Positions 48,960-58,054 of a stretch of DNA of 59,004 bases are shown here, in pieces. Origin of the DNA: an uncultured Rhodospirillales bacterium (GTDB lineage: Bacteria; Pseudomonadota; Alphaproteobacteria; Reyranellales; Reyranellaceae). The stretch spans positions 1-59,004 of the forward strand of contig CADECW010000028.1 in NCBI GenBank assembly GCA_902825855.1, written 5' to 3'. The position numbers were made by a program, and so were the translations under genes. Under the pieces are notes generated by a model that did no database searches, was not told the origin of the DNA, and worked only from the letters and a program-made list of their open reading frames with translations. The first letter of the stretch is position 1; the number at the start of each line of letters is the position of its first letter.

Positions 48960-49931
48960 ATGAAAAGGCGTCAATTCACCGCGGCGTTGGGAGCGCTTCC
49001 GCTGGCGGCACCGGCCTTCGCTCAGTCTGACGACTGGCCCCAGCGCACCGTGCGCGTCGTCTGTCCGTTCACCCCCGGTGGCTCGCAGGACAACATCGCC
49101 CGGAGACTGAGCGCCAAGCTGCAGGATTTCCTCGGCCAATCCTTTGTCATCGACAACCGCAGCGGCGCGGGCGGCTCGATCGCCGCCGACAACGTCGCCA
49201 AGTCCCCGCCCGACGGATACTCCATGCTTTTGGGTGGGATCGCGAGCCACGCCGTGGCGCCCAATCTATATGCCAGGCTGCCTTACAATCCTTTCACCGA
49301 TCTCGAAACGGTGGCGTGGATCGGCACCCAGCCCAACATGCTGTGCTGCCATCCCAGCTTCCCGCATGACACCGTCGCCAAGCTGATTGCCGCGGCCAAG
49401 GCCGAGCCCGGCAAATATCAATACGGTTCCTCCGGCGTCGGCGCCTCGCCCTCCCTCACCATGGAGCTGATGAAGCAGAAGACGGGCGCGGACCTGACAT
49501 TGATCAGCTATCGCGGCGCATCGGCGGCGGCGGCCGACGTGCTGGCGGGCCACGTGCCACTCTGCATCGCCAACATCGATTCGCTGATGGGCCAGGTGAC
49601 CGCGGGCAAGCTAAAGCCGATCGCCACCACCGGCGCCAAGCGCGCCACGGTCGCGCCCGACACGCCGACCCTGGCCGAGACCGTCCCCGACCTCGTGGTC
49701 ACCTCGTGGTCGATCTGGGCGGTGCCGGCCGGCACGCCGGCCAAGATCAAGGACAAGCTGCGCGCCGCCACGGAGCGCGCGCTGCAGGACGGCGAGGTGA
49801 TCGCCAGCATGCGTCAGGGCGGCTTCGAGCCTGGCAGCAACATGCCGATCCCCGAGGTCGATGCCTTCATCAAGGCCGAGCACAAGCGCTGGGGCGAGGT
49901 GATCCGTGCCGCGGGCATCAAGCCGGAATAG
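48960..49931 (+). CDS. Tripartite-tricarboxylate (Bug/TctC) solute-binding protein
   Basis: A 323-residue periplasmic binding protein with a Sec signal (MKRRQFTAALGALPLAAPAFAQ), the motif VRVVCPFTPGGSQDNIARRLS, FVIDNRSGAGGSIAADNVAKSPPDGYSML, and a second lobe with IYRGAS-like ISYRGASAAAADVL and PDTPTLAETVPDLVVTSWS. It differs clearly from the other Bug protein at 37003-37998. No TctAB genes nearby. Its last codons overlap the Mug-like gene by 26 bases, so it leads a three-gene run. Confidence 0.93.
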   Translation: MKRRQFTAALGALPLAAPAFAQSDDWPQRTVRVVCPFTPGGSQDNIARRLSAKLQDFLGQSFVIDNRSGAGGSIAADNVAKSPPDGYSMLLGGIASHAVAPNLYARLPYNPFTDLETVAWIGTQPNMLCCHPSFPHDTVAKLIAAAKAEPGKYQYGSSGVGASPSLTMELMKQKTGADLTLISYRGASAAAADVLAGHVPLCIANIDSLMGQVTAGKLKPIATTGAKRATVAPDTPTLAETVPDLVVTSWSIWAVPAGTPAKIKDKLRAATERALQDGEVIASMRQGGFEPGSNMPIPEVDAFIKAEHKRWGEVIRAAGIKPE

Positions 49932-50448
49932 GCATCTCGTTCCCGACCTCCTGGCGCCTGGCCTGGACCTGGTGTTCTGCGGGACGGCGCCGAGCCCGTC
50001 CTCGTTCAAGGCGCGGGCCTACTACGCGAATCCAGGTAATGCCTTCTGGCCGACGCTGCATGCCGTCGGGCTGACGCCCGAGCGGCTCGTGCCGCAGCGC
50101 TATCCGGAGCTTCTGACCCTCGGCATCGGGCTGACGGACCTCAACAAGACGGAGTATGGTTCGGATCACGAGCTCAGCCCTCATGCCATGGACGCTGCCG
50201 CCCTGCACGCCAAGCTGCGCCGCTTCCGGCCTGCCGCCATCGCCTTCACCAGCAAGCACGCGGCTGCGCTGGCGCTCGGCCTGAAATCGCTCGCCTACGG
50301 GCAGCAGGCCGAGCCGATCGAGGGTGCGGTGGCGTTCGTGCTCGCCTCGCCGTCGGGCCGTGCACGTTCGTTCTGGACCCTGGCGCCGTGGCGCGAGGCA
50401 GCGGCCTTCGTGATGGAGCGCCGCCTGATGCGCGAGCGTGCGGCATGA
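49906..50448 (+). CDS. mug: Mug-type mismatch-specific DNA glycosylase, atypical motif 1
   Basis: A 180-residue member of the uracil-DNA glycosylase superfamily, Mug branch: LLAPGLDLVFCGTAPSPSSF, ANPGNAFWPTLHAVGL, LTLGIGLTDLNKTEYGSDHELS, and later LKSLAYGQQAEPIEG with VLASPSGRARSFW. Motif 1 reads GTAPS where E. coli Mug has GINPG, so the classical catalytic Asn is Ala (A28). Deinococcus Mug also lacks it. The start is GTG with GAGGTGATCC before it, 26 bases inside the Bug gene. Co-translated with the DUF1254 gene (ATGA). Confidence 0.87.
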   Translation: MPRASSRNRHLVPDLLAPGLDLVFCGTAPSPSSFKARAYYANPGNAFWPTLHAVGLTPERLVPQRYPELLTLGIGLTDLNKTEYGSDHELSPHAMDAAALHAKLRRFRPAAIAFTSKHAAALALGLKSLAYGQQAEPIEGAVAFVLASPSGRARSFWTLAPWREAAAFVMERRLMRERAA

Positions 50449-51866
50449 AGCGCCGCACGCTGCTCGGTGCTTCGCTGGCCGCATCGCTGGCGGCGCCCGC
50501 CATCACGCACGCACAGGAAACGACGACGACACTGAAAGAGCTGGCTCGGCGCGCCACGATCTATCTCTTCCCGGTCTACGAGATGTACCGCACGCGCTGG
50601 CAGGCCACGGTGAACGAGGCCAATCCGTTGCGCCAGCGGCTGAACCGGTTCCGTCACATCGCGCAGCTCGCCGATCACCGCGCGCGGACGGTGACGACTC
50701 CCAACAACGACACGTTCTATTCCTCGGCGTGGCTCGACCTCGCCATCGAGCCGATGTTCCTCACCGTGCCGCCAGTGGGGGACCTCTACTACAGCTACGC
50801 CTGCATGGACCTGTTCACGAACAACTTCGCCTATGTCAGCCACCGACTGTACGGCGGTGATCCGCCGACGCACATGCTCGTCGGGCCACGCTGGACCGGC
50901 GATCCACCGTCGGAGGTGAAGCTTGTCCGTGCGCCCACCAACTCGGTGTGGCTCCTGGGCCGCATCCTGGTCGATGGGCCGGAGGAGATCGACCGCGTGC
51001 GCATCCTGCAGGCGCGCGTGCTGCTCGAGACACCCGATCAGCGCAACGAACGGCGAATCCTGGAGACGCGCGAGTTGATGCGCCAGCGCACCGTGGCGCC
51101 GTCCGAATCCGTCGCCGACTGGCCAGCGCTCAATCCCCGCGATCCGTTCGACCTGTTCGAAGTGACGATGCGCGCTCTCGGCGAGAGCCCGTTGTCTGAA
51201 CGCGACCTCGCCATATTCGAAGGTTTCGCTCAGCTGAAGCTCAGGCCCGGACGCAAGTTCGATCTGCGTGCCTTCAACGATTCCGAGCGCCGCGCCATCC
51301 AGGCCGGCATCGAACAGGCTCGCGTGGAAATCCGCGGCGCTGGCGGCCGCTTCGGCAAGACGGTCGACGGCTGGACCTACGGCGAGCGCCATCTTGGCAA
51401 TTTCGGCGAAGACTATCTCTATCGCGCGCATGTTGCGCTGACCGGACTGGCGGCGCTCGAGCCCATGGAGGCGGTCTATCTCGCCTGCAACAGCGATTCG
51501 AACGGCCGTCCACTTTCCGGCGCCAATGCCTACCGCCTCACCTTCCCGGCCGACGGCCTGCCGCCGGCGCGCGCCTTCTGGTCGCTCGCCATGTACGAGG
51601 TGACGCCCGAGGGACGAGCCTTCTTCATCGACAATCCGCTCGGTCGCTATTCGATCGGCGATCGCACACCGGGGCTGCAGAAATCCGCCGACGGTTCGCT
51701 GACGATCTACCTGCAGCGCGAGCGGCCGGATGGCGAACGTGCGGCCAACTGGCTGCCCGCGCCCAGCGGTCCGATGCGATTGGTGCTGCGGGCTTATGAG
51801 CCCGAGGATTCGTTGATCCATGGCCTCTATCGCGCACCGGGCGTGCAGCGCAACTCCCCGTCCTGA
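50445..51866 (+). CDS. DUF1254/DUF1214 exported protein
   Basis: A 473-residue protein with a signal peptide (KRRTLLGASLAASLAAPAITHAQ), an N-terminal DUF1254 domain (IYLFPVYEMYRTRW, TTPNNDTFYSSAWLDLAIEP, VGDLYYSYACMDLFTNNF) and a C-terminal DUF1214 domain (FWSLAMYEVTPEGRAFFIDN, LTIYLQRERPDGE, NWLPAPSGPMRLVLRAYEP). Both are structural families without an established reaction, seen together in many Gram-negative bacteria. It overlaps the glycosylase gene by four bases, an odd partnership. Confidence 0.92.
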   Translation: MKRRTLLGASLAASLAAPAITHAQETTTTLKELARRATIYLFPVYEMYRTRWQATVNEANPLRQRLNRFRHIAQLADHRARTVTTPNNDTFYSSAWLDLAIEPMFLTVPPVGDLYYSYACMDLFTNNFAYVSHRLYGGDPPTHMLVGPRWTGDPPSEVKLVRAPTNSVWLLGRILVDGPEEIDRVRILQARVLLETPDQRNERRILETRELMRQRTVAPSESVADWPALNPRDPFDLFEVTMRALGESPLSERDLAIFEGFAQLKLRPGRKFDLRAFNDSERRAIQAGIEQARVEIRGAGGRFGKTVDGWTYGERHLGNFGEDYLYRAHVALTGLAALEPMEAVYLACNSDSNGRPLSGANAYRLTFPADGLPPARAFWSLAMYEVTPEGRAFFIDNPLGRYSIGDRTPGLQKSADGSLTIYLQRERPDGERAANWLPAPSGPMRLVLRAYEPEDSLIHGLYRAPGVQRNSPS

Positions 51867-51904
51867 GCGGCGTTAGGTTCCGAATAATCTTTTCGGAGAC
51901 CGTC

Positions 51905-52603
51905 ATGCCCGAAATCTCACGCCGCTCCTTGGCCGCGAGCGTCGGCCTGCTGGCTGGCGCTGCGGCCGTGCCGGCGGCAGCGCAGCAGCTCCTCGCCGTG
52001 GCGAGTGTGCCCAAGTTCCGCGCCCAGCCGCTCACCTTCAATCCCGACAAGATCAAGTGGCTGTCCGCCCAGGCGATCAACGAGCATCACGCGATCTATT
52101 CCGAGAACATCAATCGGCTGAATGCGGTCGCCGAGCAGCTGGCACAGCTCGATTTCGACAAGGCCCAGCCGGCCGAGATCGGCGAGCTGAAGCGCGAGCA
52201 GCAGGCCGTCTACAACTCCTCGCTGATGCACGAACTCTATTTCGAATGCATCGGCGAGGCGCCGACCAGCCCGTCCGGTGTGTTCGCGCAGGCAATCAGT
52301 CGCGATTTTGCGAGCTTCGATCGATGGAAGGCCGAGTTCGCTGCCATGGGCAAATCGGTGACCGACGGCAAGGGCATGGTGATCCTGGCCTACACTCCGC
52401 GCGACAAGCGATTGATCAACCACCTCGCCGCCGACCACGCCACAGGACCGGTCGGCTGCGTGCCGTTGATCGTCATGGACATGTACGAGCACGCCTACAA
52501 GGCCGACTTCAACGGCGATCCGGTGAAGTATGTCGACAGCTTCGTGCAGATGGTCCGCTGGGTCACGCCCGAGCGCCTGTATCGCGAAGCGATCAGGGTT
52601 TGA
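51905..52603 (+). CDS. Exported Fe/Mn superoxide dismutase-family protein, divergent
   Basis: A 232-residue SOD-fold protein with a Tat-like signal (SRRSLAASVGLLAGAAAVPAAA), so probably periplasmic. Ligands H109 (SLMHELYF), D192 and H196 (MDMYEHAYKADF) align with SOD residues. The first-ligand region EHHAIYSENINRLN is one residue shorter than the usual HxxxxHxxxxxxLN spacing, so the fourth ligand is uncertain (H61 or H62). It may be a true SOD with shifted geometry or a non-dismutase homologue. Preceded by a GGAG at a good distance; stands apart from the DUF1254 gene by 38 bases. Confidence 0.85.
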   Translation: MPEISRRSLAASVGLLAGAAAVPAAAQQLLAVASVPKFRAQPLTFNPDKIKWLSAQAINEHHAIYSENINRLNAVAEQLAQLDFDKAQPAEIGELKREQQAVYNSSLMHELYFECIGEAPTSPSGVFAQAISRDFASFDRWKAEFAAMGKSVTDGKGMVILAYTPRDKRLINHLAADHATGPVGCVPLIVMDMYEHAYKADFNGDPVKYVDSFVQMVRWVTPERLYREAIRV

Positions 52604-52665
52604 CGGAAGTGCGGACCTCCGGTCCGGGTCATGCTCGTGAGCGGGCCTGCCGGGCCCGCCCTCCT

Positions 52666-53121
52666 TCAAGCCCCGGGCTGCGCCCGACGGGACTCTTCTT
52701 CGGCCTTGGCTTCGATCGCTTCCATGTCGTCGTCGCTCAGTCCGAAGTGATGACCGATCTCGTGGATCAGCACGTGGCGCACGATGTGCGGCAAGTCCTC
52801 GCCTGATTCGCACCAGTAGTCGAGGATCGGTCGGCGATAGAGGAAGATGCGGTCGATGTCGTTGGCGATGTGGCCCGCGCCACGCTCCATCATCGACACG
52901 CCTTGATACAGGCCGAGCAGATCGAACGACGAGTCAAGGTCCATTTCCTTCTCGACCTCGTCGGACGGGAAGTCGTCGACCTGGATGCGTACGTTACCGA
53001 CATGCCGCCGGAACTCCTCGGGAATCGTCGCCAGCGCCTCGGCGGCGATCGCCTCGAAGTCCTCCAAGGTGGGCGCGATGCCGAAGCAGGGCGTGCGCCG
53101 CGGATTGGTGAAGACCGGCAT
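52666..53121 (-). CDS. Small zincin-type metallopeptidase
   Basis: A 151-residue protein with the zinc motif HVLIHEIGHHFGLSDDD (H120, E121, H124; third ligand probably the downstream Asp), which matches the zincin-like family related to the MMP37/DUF1025 group. The N-terminal part (TLEDFEAIAAEALATIPEEFRRH, VRIQVDDFPSDE) is family-typical. No signal peptide, so it is probably cytoplasmic. The ATG follows GGGGGAG. Convergent with the SOD-like gene and divergent from the Dpp transporter genes. Confidence 0.87.
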   Translation of the reverse strand: MPVFTNPRRTPCFGIAPTLEDFEAIAAEALATIPEEFRRHVGNVRIQVDDFPSDEVEKEMDLDSSFDLLGLYQGVSMMERGAGHIANDIDRIFLYRRPILDYWCESGEDLPHIVRHVLIHEIGHHFGLSDDDMEAIEAKAEEESRRAQPGA

Positions 53122-53257
53122 GACTCCCCCATATAGGAGCGAGGCGCGCTCGCCAAGGGGCGATGGTGGACGAATCCACGGCGAGTTGGTGGACGGTTGG
53201 CGCGGGATTCGCATGGTCGCCTTGCCTTTCATTCCGTTCTAAGCTCGCGTCCCAAGC

Positions 53258-54175
53258 ATGGTGCAGTTCCTCGTTCGTCGCCTCATCGTGGCGATCCTCG
53301 TCGCCGCCACCGTGATGACGCTCGCGTTCATCCTGACGCGCCTGTCGGGCGACCTTGCGATCTCGATCGCCGGTCCCAATGCGACGCAGGCCGATGTCGA
53401 GGCCGTCCGCAAGGCCTATGGGCTCGATCGGCCGCTCACCGCGCAGTTCTTCGACTGGGTCGGACGTGCGGCCACCGGCGACCTGGGCGAAAGCTACTTC
53501 TTCAAGGCCAAGGTCTCCACGCTGATCGGCGAGCGCATGCCGATCACCGTCACGCTCGGCCTCACTGGCCTGGTGATCGCGCTGCTGGTGTCCCTGCCAC
53601 TCGGCATCCTGGCGGCGGTGCGGGAGAACACCGCGCTCGACCGTGTGGTCCAGATGGTCGCCCTGCTCGGCCAGGCGATGCCTTCGTTCTGGCTTGGATT
53701 GGTTTTGATGATCACCCTCGGCCTTCAGCTCGGCTGGCTGCCGATCTCGGGCACGGGCTCGTGGCAGCACTATGTGATGCCGGGCATCGTGCTCGCCTTC
53801 TCGGCCATTCCTGCACTGACACGATTGACCCGCGCCGGCATGATCCAGGCGATGGGCTCGGACTACATCAGGACGGCGCGGGCCAAGGGCCTGTCTCGGG
53901 CCTCGATCCTGCTGAAGCATGCGTTGCGCAATGCGGCGATTCCAGTGGTGGCGATCGCCGCCGTCCAGCTCGGCTTCATGCTGGGCGGCTCGATCGTGAT
54001 CGAGCAGGTCTTCGCCCTGCATGGCGTGGGCTTCCTCGCCTGGGAATCGATCGGCAAGAACGACTTCCCCGTCGTGCAGGCCGTCGTGCTGGTGCTGGCG
54101 GTGATCTACGTGGCGCTCACCATGCTGGCCGACCTGATGAACGCCGTGCTCGACCCGAGGCTGCGGGGACCATGA
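53258..54175 (+). CDS. Dipeptide/oligopeptide ABC transporter permease (DppB-type)
   Basis: A 305-residue membrane subunit with six helices. N-terminal FLVRRLIVAILVAATVMTLAFIL, the DppB-like GPNATQADVEAVRKAYGLDRPL loop, and the coupling EAA loop SDYIRTARAKGLSRASILLKHALRN. First gene of a five-gene run. The 136-base gap before it, shared with the divergent zincin gene, should contain its promoter; no clear Shine-Dalgarno site precedes the ATG. Confidence 0.94.
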   Translation: MVQFLVRRLIVAILVAATVMTLAFILTRLSGDLAISIAGPNATQADVEAVRKAYGLDRPLTAQFFDWVGRAATGDLGESYFFKAKVSTLIGERMPITVTLGLTGLVIALLVSLPLGILAAVRENTALDRVVQMVALLGQAMPSFWLGLVLMITLGLQLGWLPISGTGSWQHYVMPGIVLAFSAIPALTRLTRAGMIQAMGSDYIRTARAKGLSRASILLKHALRNAAIPVVAIAAVQLGFMLGGSIVIEQVFALHGVGFLAWESIGKNDFPVVQAVVLVLAVIYVALTMLADLMNAVLDPRLRGP

Positions 54176-55035
54176 CTGTCGTCTCGGTCACGGCCGGCCC
54201 GAGGCGCGGTTGGAAGAGCGCCAGCACCTGGGTCGGAGCGGCGATCGTGGGCGTCGCCGCGATCTGCGCCCTCTTCGCTCCGTTCCTCGTGCCGCACGAT
54301 CCCTTCACGCAGGATCTCAGCAAGCGCCTGCTGCCACCCTTCTGGATGGACGGCACCAATGCCGATCACCTGCTGGGCACCGACCAGCTCGGCCGCGACT
54401 ATCTTTCGCGCCTGATCTGGGGCTGCCGCATCTCCATGCTGATCGGCCTCACCGTGACCGTCGTGTCCGGCGTGATCGGCATCACGCTCGGCGTGCTCGG
54501 CGGATTTCTTGGCGGCCGGGTCGACGATGCCGTGCTGTTCGCCATCACCACGCGGCTCTCCATCCCGGTCGTGCTGGTGGCGCTGGCGGTGGTCGGGCTG
54601 CTCGGCAGCTCGATGGCCCTGCTGGTGGTGACGCTGGGGCTGCTGCTGTGGGATCGCTTCGCCGTGGTGGCGCGCTCGACCACCATGCAGGTGCGCAACC
54701 TCGACTTCGTCGCCGCCGCCTGGTGCGCCGGCTGCTCGCGGCTGCGCATCCTGACGGGCGAGGTCCTGCCAAACATAGCAAGCCACCTCGTCGTGGTGGC
54801 CACCCTCGAGATCGCACTCGCCATCCTGCTCGAGGCCGCCCTCTCCTTCCTCGGGCTCGGCGTGCCGCCGCCCTTGCCGTCGTGGGGCCTGATGATCGCC
54901 GAGGCCAAGGAGTACATGTTCTTCAGTCCCTGGGTGATCATGATACCGGGTGTGGCGCTGTTCGTGCTGGTCATGGGCATCAACCTACTGGGCGACGGCC
55001 TGCGCGACCTGTTCGGCGCGAGGACCGATCCATGA
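54172..55035 (+). CDS. Dipeptide/oligopeptide ABC transporter permease (DppC-type)
   Basis: A 287-residue permease partner of the preceding gene, co-translated with it by ATGA. It has the N-terminal helix (TWVGAAIVGVAAICALFAPFLV), the DppC signature HLLGTDQLGRDYLSRLIWGCR, and the coupling-loop region RNLDFVAAAWCAGCSRLRILTGEVLPN, although its EAA-type alanine-glycine is ACAG. The C-terminal [18 protein letters not shown] matches family ends. With DppB it forms the membrane channel. Confidence 0.94.
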   Translation: MTVVSVTAGPRRGWKSASTWVGAAIVGVAAICALFAPFLVPHDPFTQDLSKRLLPPFWMDGTNADHLLGTDQLGRDYLSRLIWGCRISMLIGLTVTVVSGVIGITLGVLGGFLGGRVDDAVLFAITTRLSIPVVLVALAVVGLLGSSMALLVVTLGLLLWDRFAVVARSTTMQVRNLDFVAAAWCAGCSRLRILTGEVLPNIASHLVVVATLEIALAILLEAALSFLGLGVPPPLPSWGLMIAEAKEYMFFSPWVIMIPGVALFVLVMGINLLGDGLRDLFGARTDP

Positions 55036-55988
55036 GCGCCCTGCTGGAGGTCGAGCAGCTGGAGGTGAGCTTCGGCGGCCGCGTGGCGGCGGTGCGTGCC
55101 GCCTCGGTCACGGTCGAGCGCGGCGAGACCCATTGCCTGGTGGGAGAATCGGGCTGCGGCAAGTCGGTGACCGCGCTCGCCGTCATGAACCTTTTGGCGC
55201 GCGGTGCCCGCCGCTCGGCCAGGCGACTCGCCTTCGAAGGCCAGGACCTGGCCGGTCTCAGCGACGCCGGCATGTCGCATCTGCGCGGCAACGCCATGGC
55301 CATGATCTTCCAGGAGCCGATGACCAGCCTCAACCCCGCCTACACGGTGGGCTCGCAGATGACCGAGGTGCTGCGCCGGCACAGGAAGACGACGCAGCGC
55401 GCCGCTACCGATCGCGCCGCCGACCTGCTGGGCCGCGTCGGCATCACCGCGCCGGGCCTCCGGCTCGGGCAGTTCCCGCATCAGCTCTCGGGCGGCCTGC
55501 GCCAGCGCGTCATGATCGCCATGGCGCTGATGTGCGATCCCAAGCTTCTGATCGCCGACGAGCCGACCACGGCGCTCGACGTCACGGTGCAGGCGCAGAT
55601 CCTGCGCCTGCTGGCAGGCCTGCAACGCGACCTCGGGCTCGGCATGATGTTGATCACCCACGACCTCGGCATCGTCGCGCGCGTCGCCCACCGCGTGTCG
55701 GTGATGTATGCCGGCGAAGTGGTCGAGAGTGCGCCGACCGCCGAGCTGTTTGCCAATCCCAAGCATCCGTACACGCGCGGCCTGCTGCGCTGCGTGCCGG
55801 TGCCGGGCAAGATCAAGCGCGACGAGCCGCTTGGCTCGATCCCCGGCACAGTGCCACGAATCGGTCCGGGCTTCGCAGGCTGCGCCTTCCGCGAGCGCTG
55901 CGACTTCGCCGACGCGACCTGCGCCCACACCGTGCCGCGCCACGCCGCCGGCGCGGGCCACGACTTCCTTTGCCGGTTGACGGCATGA
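55032..55988 (+). CDS. Dipeptide/oligopeptide ABC transporter ATPase (DppD-type)
   Basis: A 318-residue ATPase: Walker A GESGCGKS, the [19 protein letters not shown]-loop, signature [15 protein letters not shown], Walker [14 protein letters not shown], and the C-terminal cysteine-containing oligopeptide-transporter domain ([15 protein letters not shown]) with the cysteines that bind a cluster in related proteins. Coupled by ATGA overlap to both neighbours. Confidence 0.95.
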   Translation: MSALLEVEQLEVSFGGRVAAVRAASVTVERGETHCLVGESGCGKSVTALAVMNLLARGARRSARRLAFEGQDLAGLSDAGMSHLRGNAMAMIFQEPMTSLNPAYTVGSQMTEVLRRHRKTTQRAATDRAADLLGRVGITAPGLRLGQFPHQLSGGLRQRVMIAMALMCDPKLLIADEPTTALDVTVQAQILRLLAGLQRDLGLGMMLITHDLGIVARVAHRVSVMYAGEVVESAPTAELFANPKHPYTRGLLRCVPVPGKIKRDEPLGSIPGTVPRIGPGFAGCAFRERCDFADATCAHTVPRHAAGAGHDFLCRLTA

Positions 55989-56935
55989 TGACGCCTGCCA
56001 TCGAGGTCAAGGCGGTCCGCAAGACCTTCCGGGTCAAAGGCGGGCTACTCGGCACCGACCGACACGTTGTCGCGGTGGATGACGTATCCTTCACCGTGCC
56101 GCCGGGCGGCGTGCTGGGCGTCGTGGGCGAATCGGGCTGCGGCAAGTCCACCTTGGCCCGCCTGATCCTCGGCCTGCTCGAGCCGACGGCGGGCGACATC
56201 GCGGTCGAGGGGCAGCGCGTCGTCGCCATGGATCGCCGCGCCCGGGCGCGGCTGATCCAGCCGGTATTCCAGGATCCCTTCGCTTCCCTCAATCCCCTGA
56301 GCCGCGTGCGCGACATCGTCGCCATGCCGCTCAAGGCACAGGGCGACTTCGCGAGCGGCGAGATCACGAAACGCGTCGACGAAGCGCTGGCGCGGGTCGG
56401 CCTGAGCGCCGAGATGGGCCGCCGCCTGCCGACCGAACTGTCGGGTGGCCAGCGCCAGCGAGTCGCCATCGCCCGAGCCCTCATCCTGCGGCCGCGGATC
56501 GTGGTGTGCGACGAGCCGACCAGCGCCCTCGACGTTTCGGTGCAGGCGCAGATCCTCAACCTTCTGGCCGAACTGCGCCGCGATCTCGGCCTCACCTACC
56601 TCTTCATCAGTCACAACCTCGCCGTCGTCGAGCACGTCGCCAGCGAAGTGGCGGTGATGTATCTCGGCCGCTTCGTCGAGCGTGCGCCGACCGAAACGCT
56701 GTTCCGCCGGCCCGAGCATCCCTACACCAGGGCCCTGCTCGCCTCGGTGCTGACGCCCGAGCCGGGACTGGGCGTGCCCGATGTCGGGCTGGGCGACACG
56801 CTGCCCGACCCGGCCAACATCCCGCCGGGCTGCCGCTTCCATCCACGCTGTCCGATCGCCGAGCCGCGCTGTTCGGTCGAGACGCCTCCCCTCAAGCCGC
56901 GGCCCGCCGGTGGTGTCGAATGCCTGCTGGTCTGA
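55985..56935 (+). CDS. Dipeptide/oligopeptide ABC transporter ATPase (DppF-type)
   Basis: A 316-residue second ATPase, pairing with the DppD-type subunit. Walker [11 protein letters not shown]-loop [17 protein letters not shown], signature [15 protein letters not shown], Walker [14 protein letters not shown], switch [13 protein letters not shown], and the C-terminal [14 protein letters not shown] motif of oligopeptide transporters. The ATG is preceded in the overlap by the DppD stop. Its last 16 bases overlap the monooxygenase gene. Confidence 0.95.
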   Translation: MMTPAIEVKAVRKTFRVKGGLLGTDRHVVAVDDVSFTVPPGGVLGVVGESGCGKSTLARLILGLLEPTAGDIAVEGQRVVAMDRRARARLIQPVFQDPFASLNPLSRVRDIVAMPLKAQGDFASGEITKRVDEALARVGLSAEMGRRLPTELSGGQRQRVAIARALILRPRIVVCDEPTSALDVSVQAQILNLLAELRRDLGLTYLFISHNLAVVEHVASEVAVMYLGRFVERAPTETLFRRPEHPYTRALLASVLTPEPGLGVPDVGLGDTLPDPANIPPGCRFHPRCPIAEPRCSVETPPLKPRPAGGVECLLV

Positions 56936-58050
56936 AGGTCGCCATCATCGGTGCCGGCATGGGCGGCCTCGCCTCGGCCGCGGCGCTGCGCAAGGTGGGC
57001 CATACCGTCGCCGTCTACGAGCAGGCGCAGGAGTTCACGCGGCTCGGCGCCGGCATCCAGATCGGCTGCAACGCCATGCACGTGCTGCGCGGCCTCGGGC
57101 TCGAACGGCATCTGCGCGCCGAGACCTTCTATCCCCGTTCGTGGAACAACCGCGACTGGCGCACCGGCGAGGTTCTGTTCGACATGCTGTTCGGACGGCC
57201 GGCCGAGGACAAATACGGTGCGCCATACCTGTTGGCCCATCGCGGCGACCTGCATTCGGCGCTGGCTGGCATCGTCCCGGACGAGCTCATACATCGCGAT
57301 CACAAGCTCGAAGGGCTGGAGCAGAGTCCGGATGGCGTCAGGGTCGTGTTCGCCAACGGCAACGTCGTCACGGCCGATGCCGTGATCGCCGCCGACGGAG
57401 TCAACTCGGTGGCACGCACCATCCTGTTCGGCGAGGAGGATCCGCATTTCACCGGCCGAATCGCCTATCGCACGGTCTATCCGGCGGCGCGCCTCACCGG
57501 TTTCGACATGGGCGACTGCACCAAATGGTGGGGCGAGGATCGCCACATCGTGATGTATCCGGTGAAGCCCGACCGCAGCGAGGTCTACTTCGTCACCAGC
57601 CAGCCCGAGCCCGGTTTCAATCTCGAATCGTGGTCCACCAAAGGTGACGTCGAGGTCCTGCGCGCCGCATTCGAGGGCTTCCATCCCGACGTGCAGCGCG
57701 TGCTCGCCGCCTGCCCCGACGTGCACAAGCGCCCGCTGGTCGATCGCGATCCGCTGGAGCACTGGGTCGAGGGCAAAGTCGCCTTGCTGGGCGACGCCTG
57801 CCATCCCATGACACCCTACATGGCACAGGGCGCCGCGATGGCGATCGAGGACGCTGCGATCCTGTCGCGCTGTCTGAAAGGCATCGAGCGTGACGGCGTG
57901 ACGGCGGCGCTGATGCGCTACGAACGCAATCGCAAGCCGCGGACCGCGAAGATGCAACTCACCTCGCGGACCAACAGCTGGGGCAAGGGCGTCACCGACA
58001 CCGACTGGGTGTACGGCTACAACGCCTGGACCGCACCTCTCGACGCCTGA
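56920..58050 (+). CDS. FAD-dependent monooxygenase, 6-hydroxynicotinate 3-monooxygenase (NicC)-like
   Basis: A 376-residue class A flavin hydroxylase. The FAD motif GAGMGGLASAAALRKVGH (11-28), the DG motif VIAADGVNSVAR and the GD motif LLGDACHPMTPYMAQGAAMAIEDAA are split across the chain as expected. Features such as QEFTRLGAGIQIG, CTKWWGEDRHIVMY, RSEVYFVTSQPE and the C-terminal DWVYGYNAW match what I recall of NicC of nicotinate degraders better than salicylate hydroxylase. It starts 16 bases inside the last transporter gene, so uptake and hydroxylation look linked. The aromatic substrate is unproven. Confidence 0.87.
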   Translation: MPAGLKVAIIGAGMGGLASAAALRKVGHTVAVYEQAQEFTRLGAGIQIGCNAMHVLRGLGLERHLRAETFYPRSWNNRDWRTGEVLFDMLFGRPAEDKYGAPYLLAHRGDLHSALAGIVPDELIHRDHKLEGLEQSPDGVRVVFANGNVVTADAVIAADGVNSVARTILFGEEDPHFTGRIAYRTVYPAARLTGFDMGDCTKWWGEDRHIVMYPVKPDRSEVYFVTSQPEPGFNLESWSTKGDVEVLRAAFEGFHPDVQRVLAACPDVHKRPLVDRDPLEHWVEGKVALLGDACHPMTPYMAQGAAMAIEDAAILSRCLKGIERDGVTAALMRYERNRKPRTAKMQLTSRTNSWGKGVTDTDWVYGYNAWTAPLDA

Positions 58051-58054
58051 CGGC

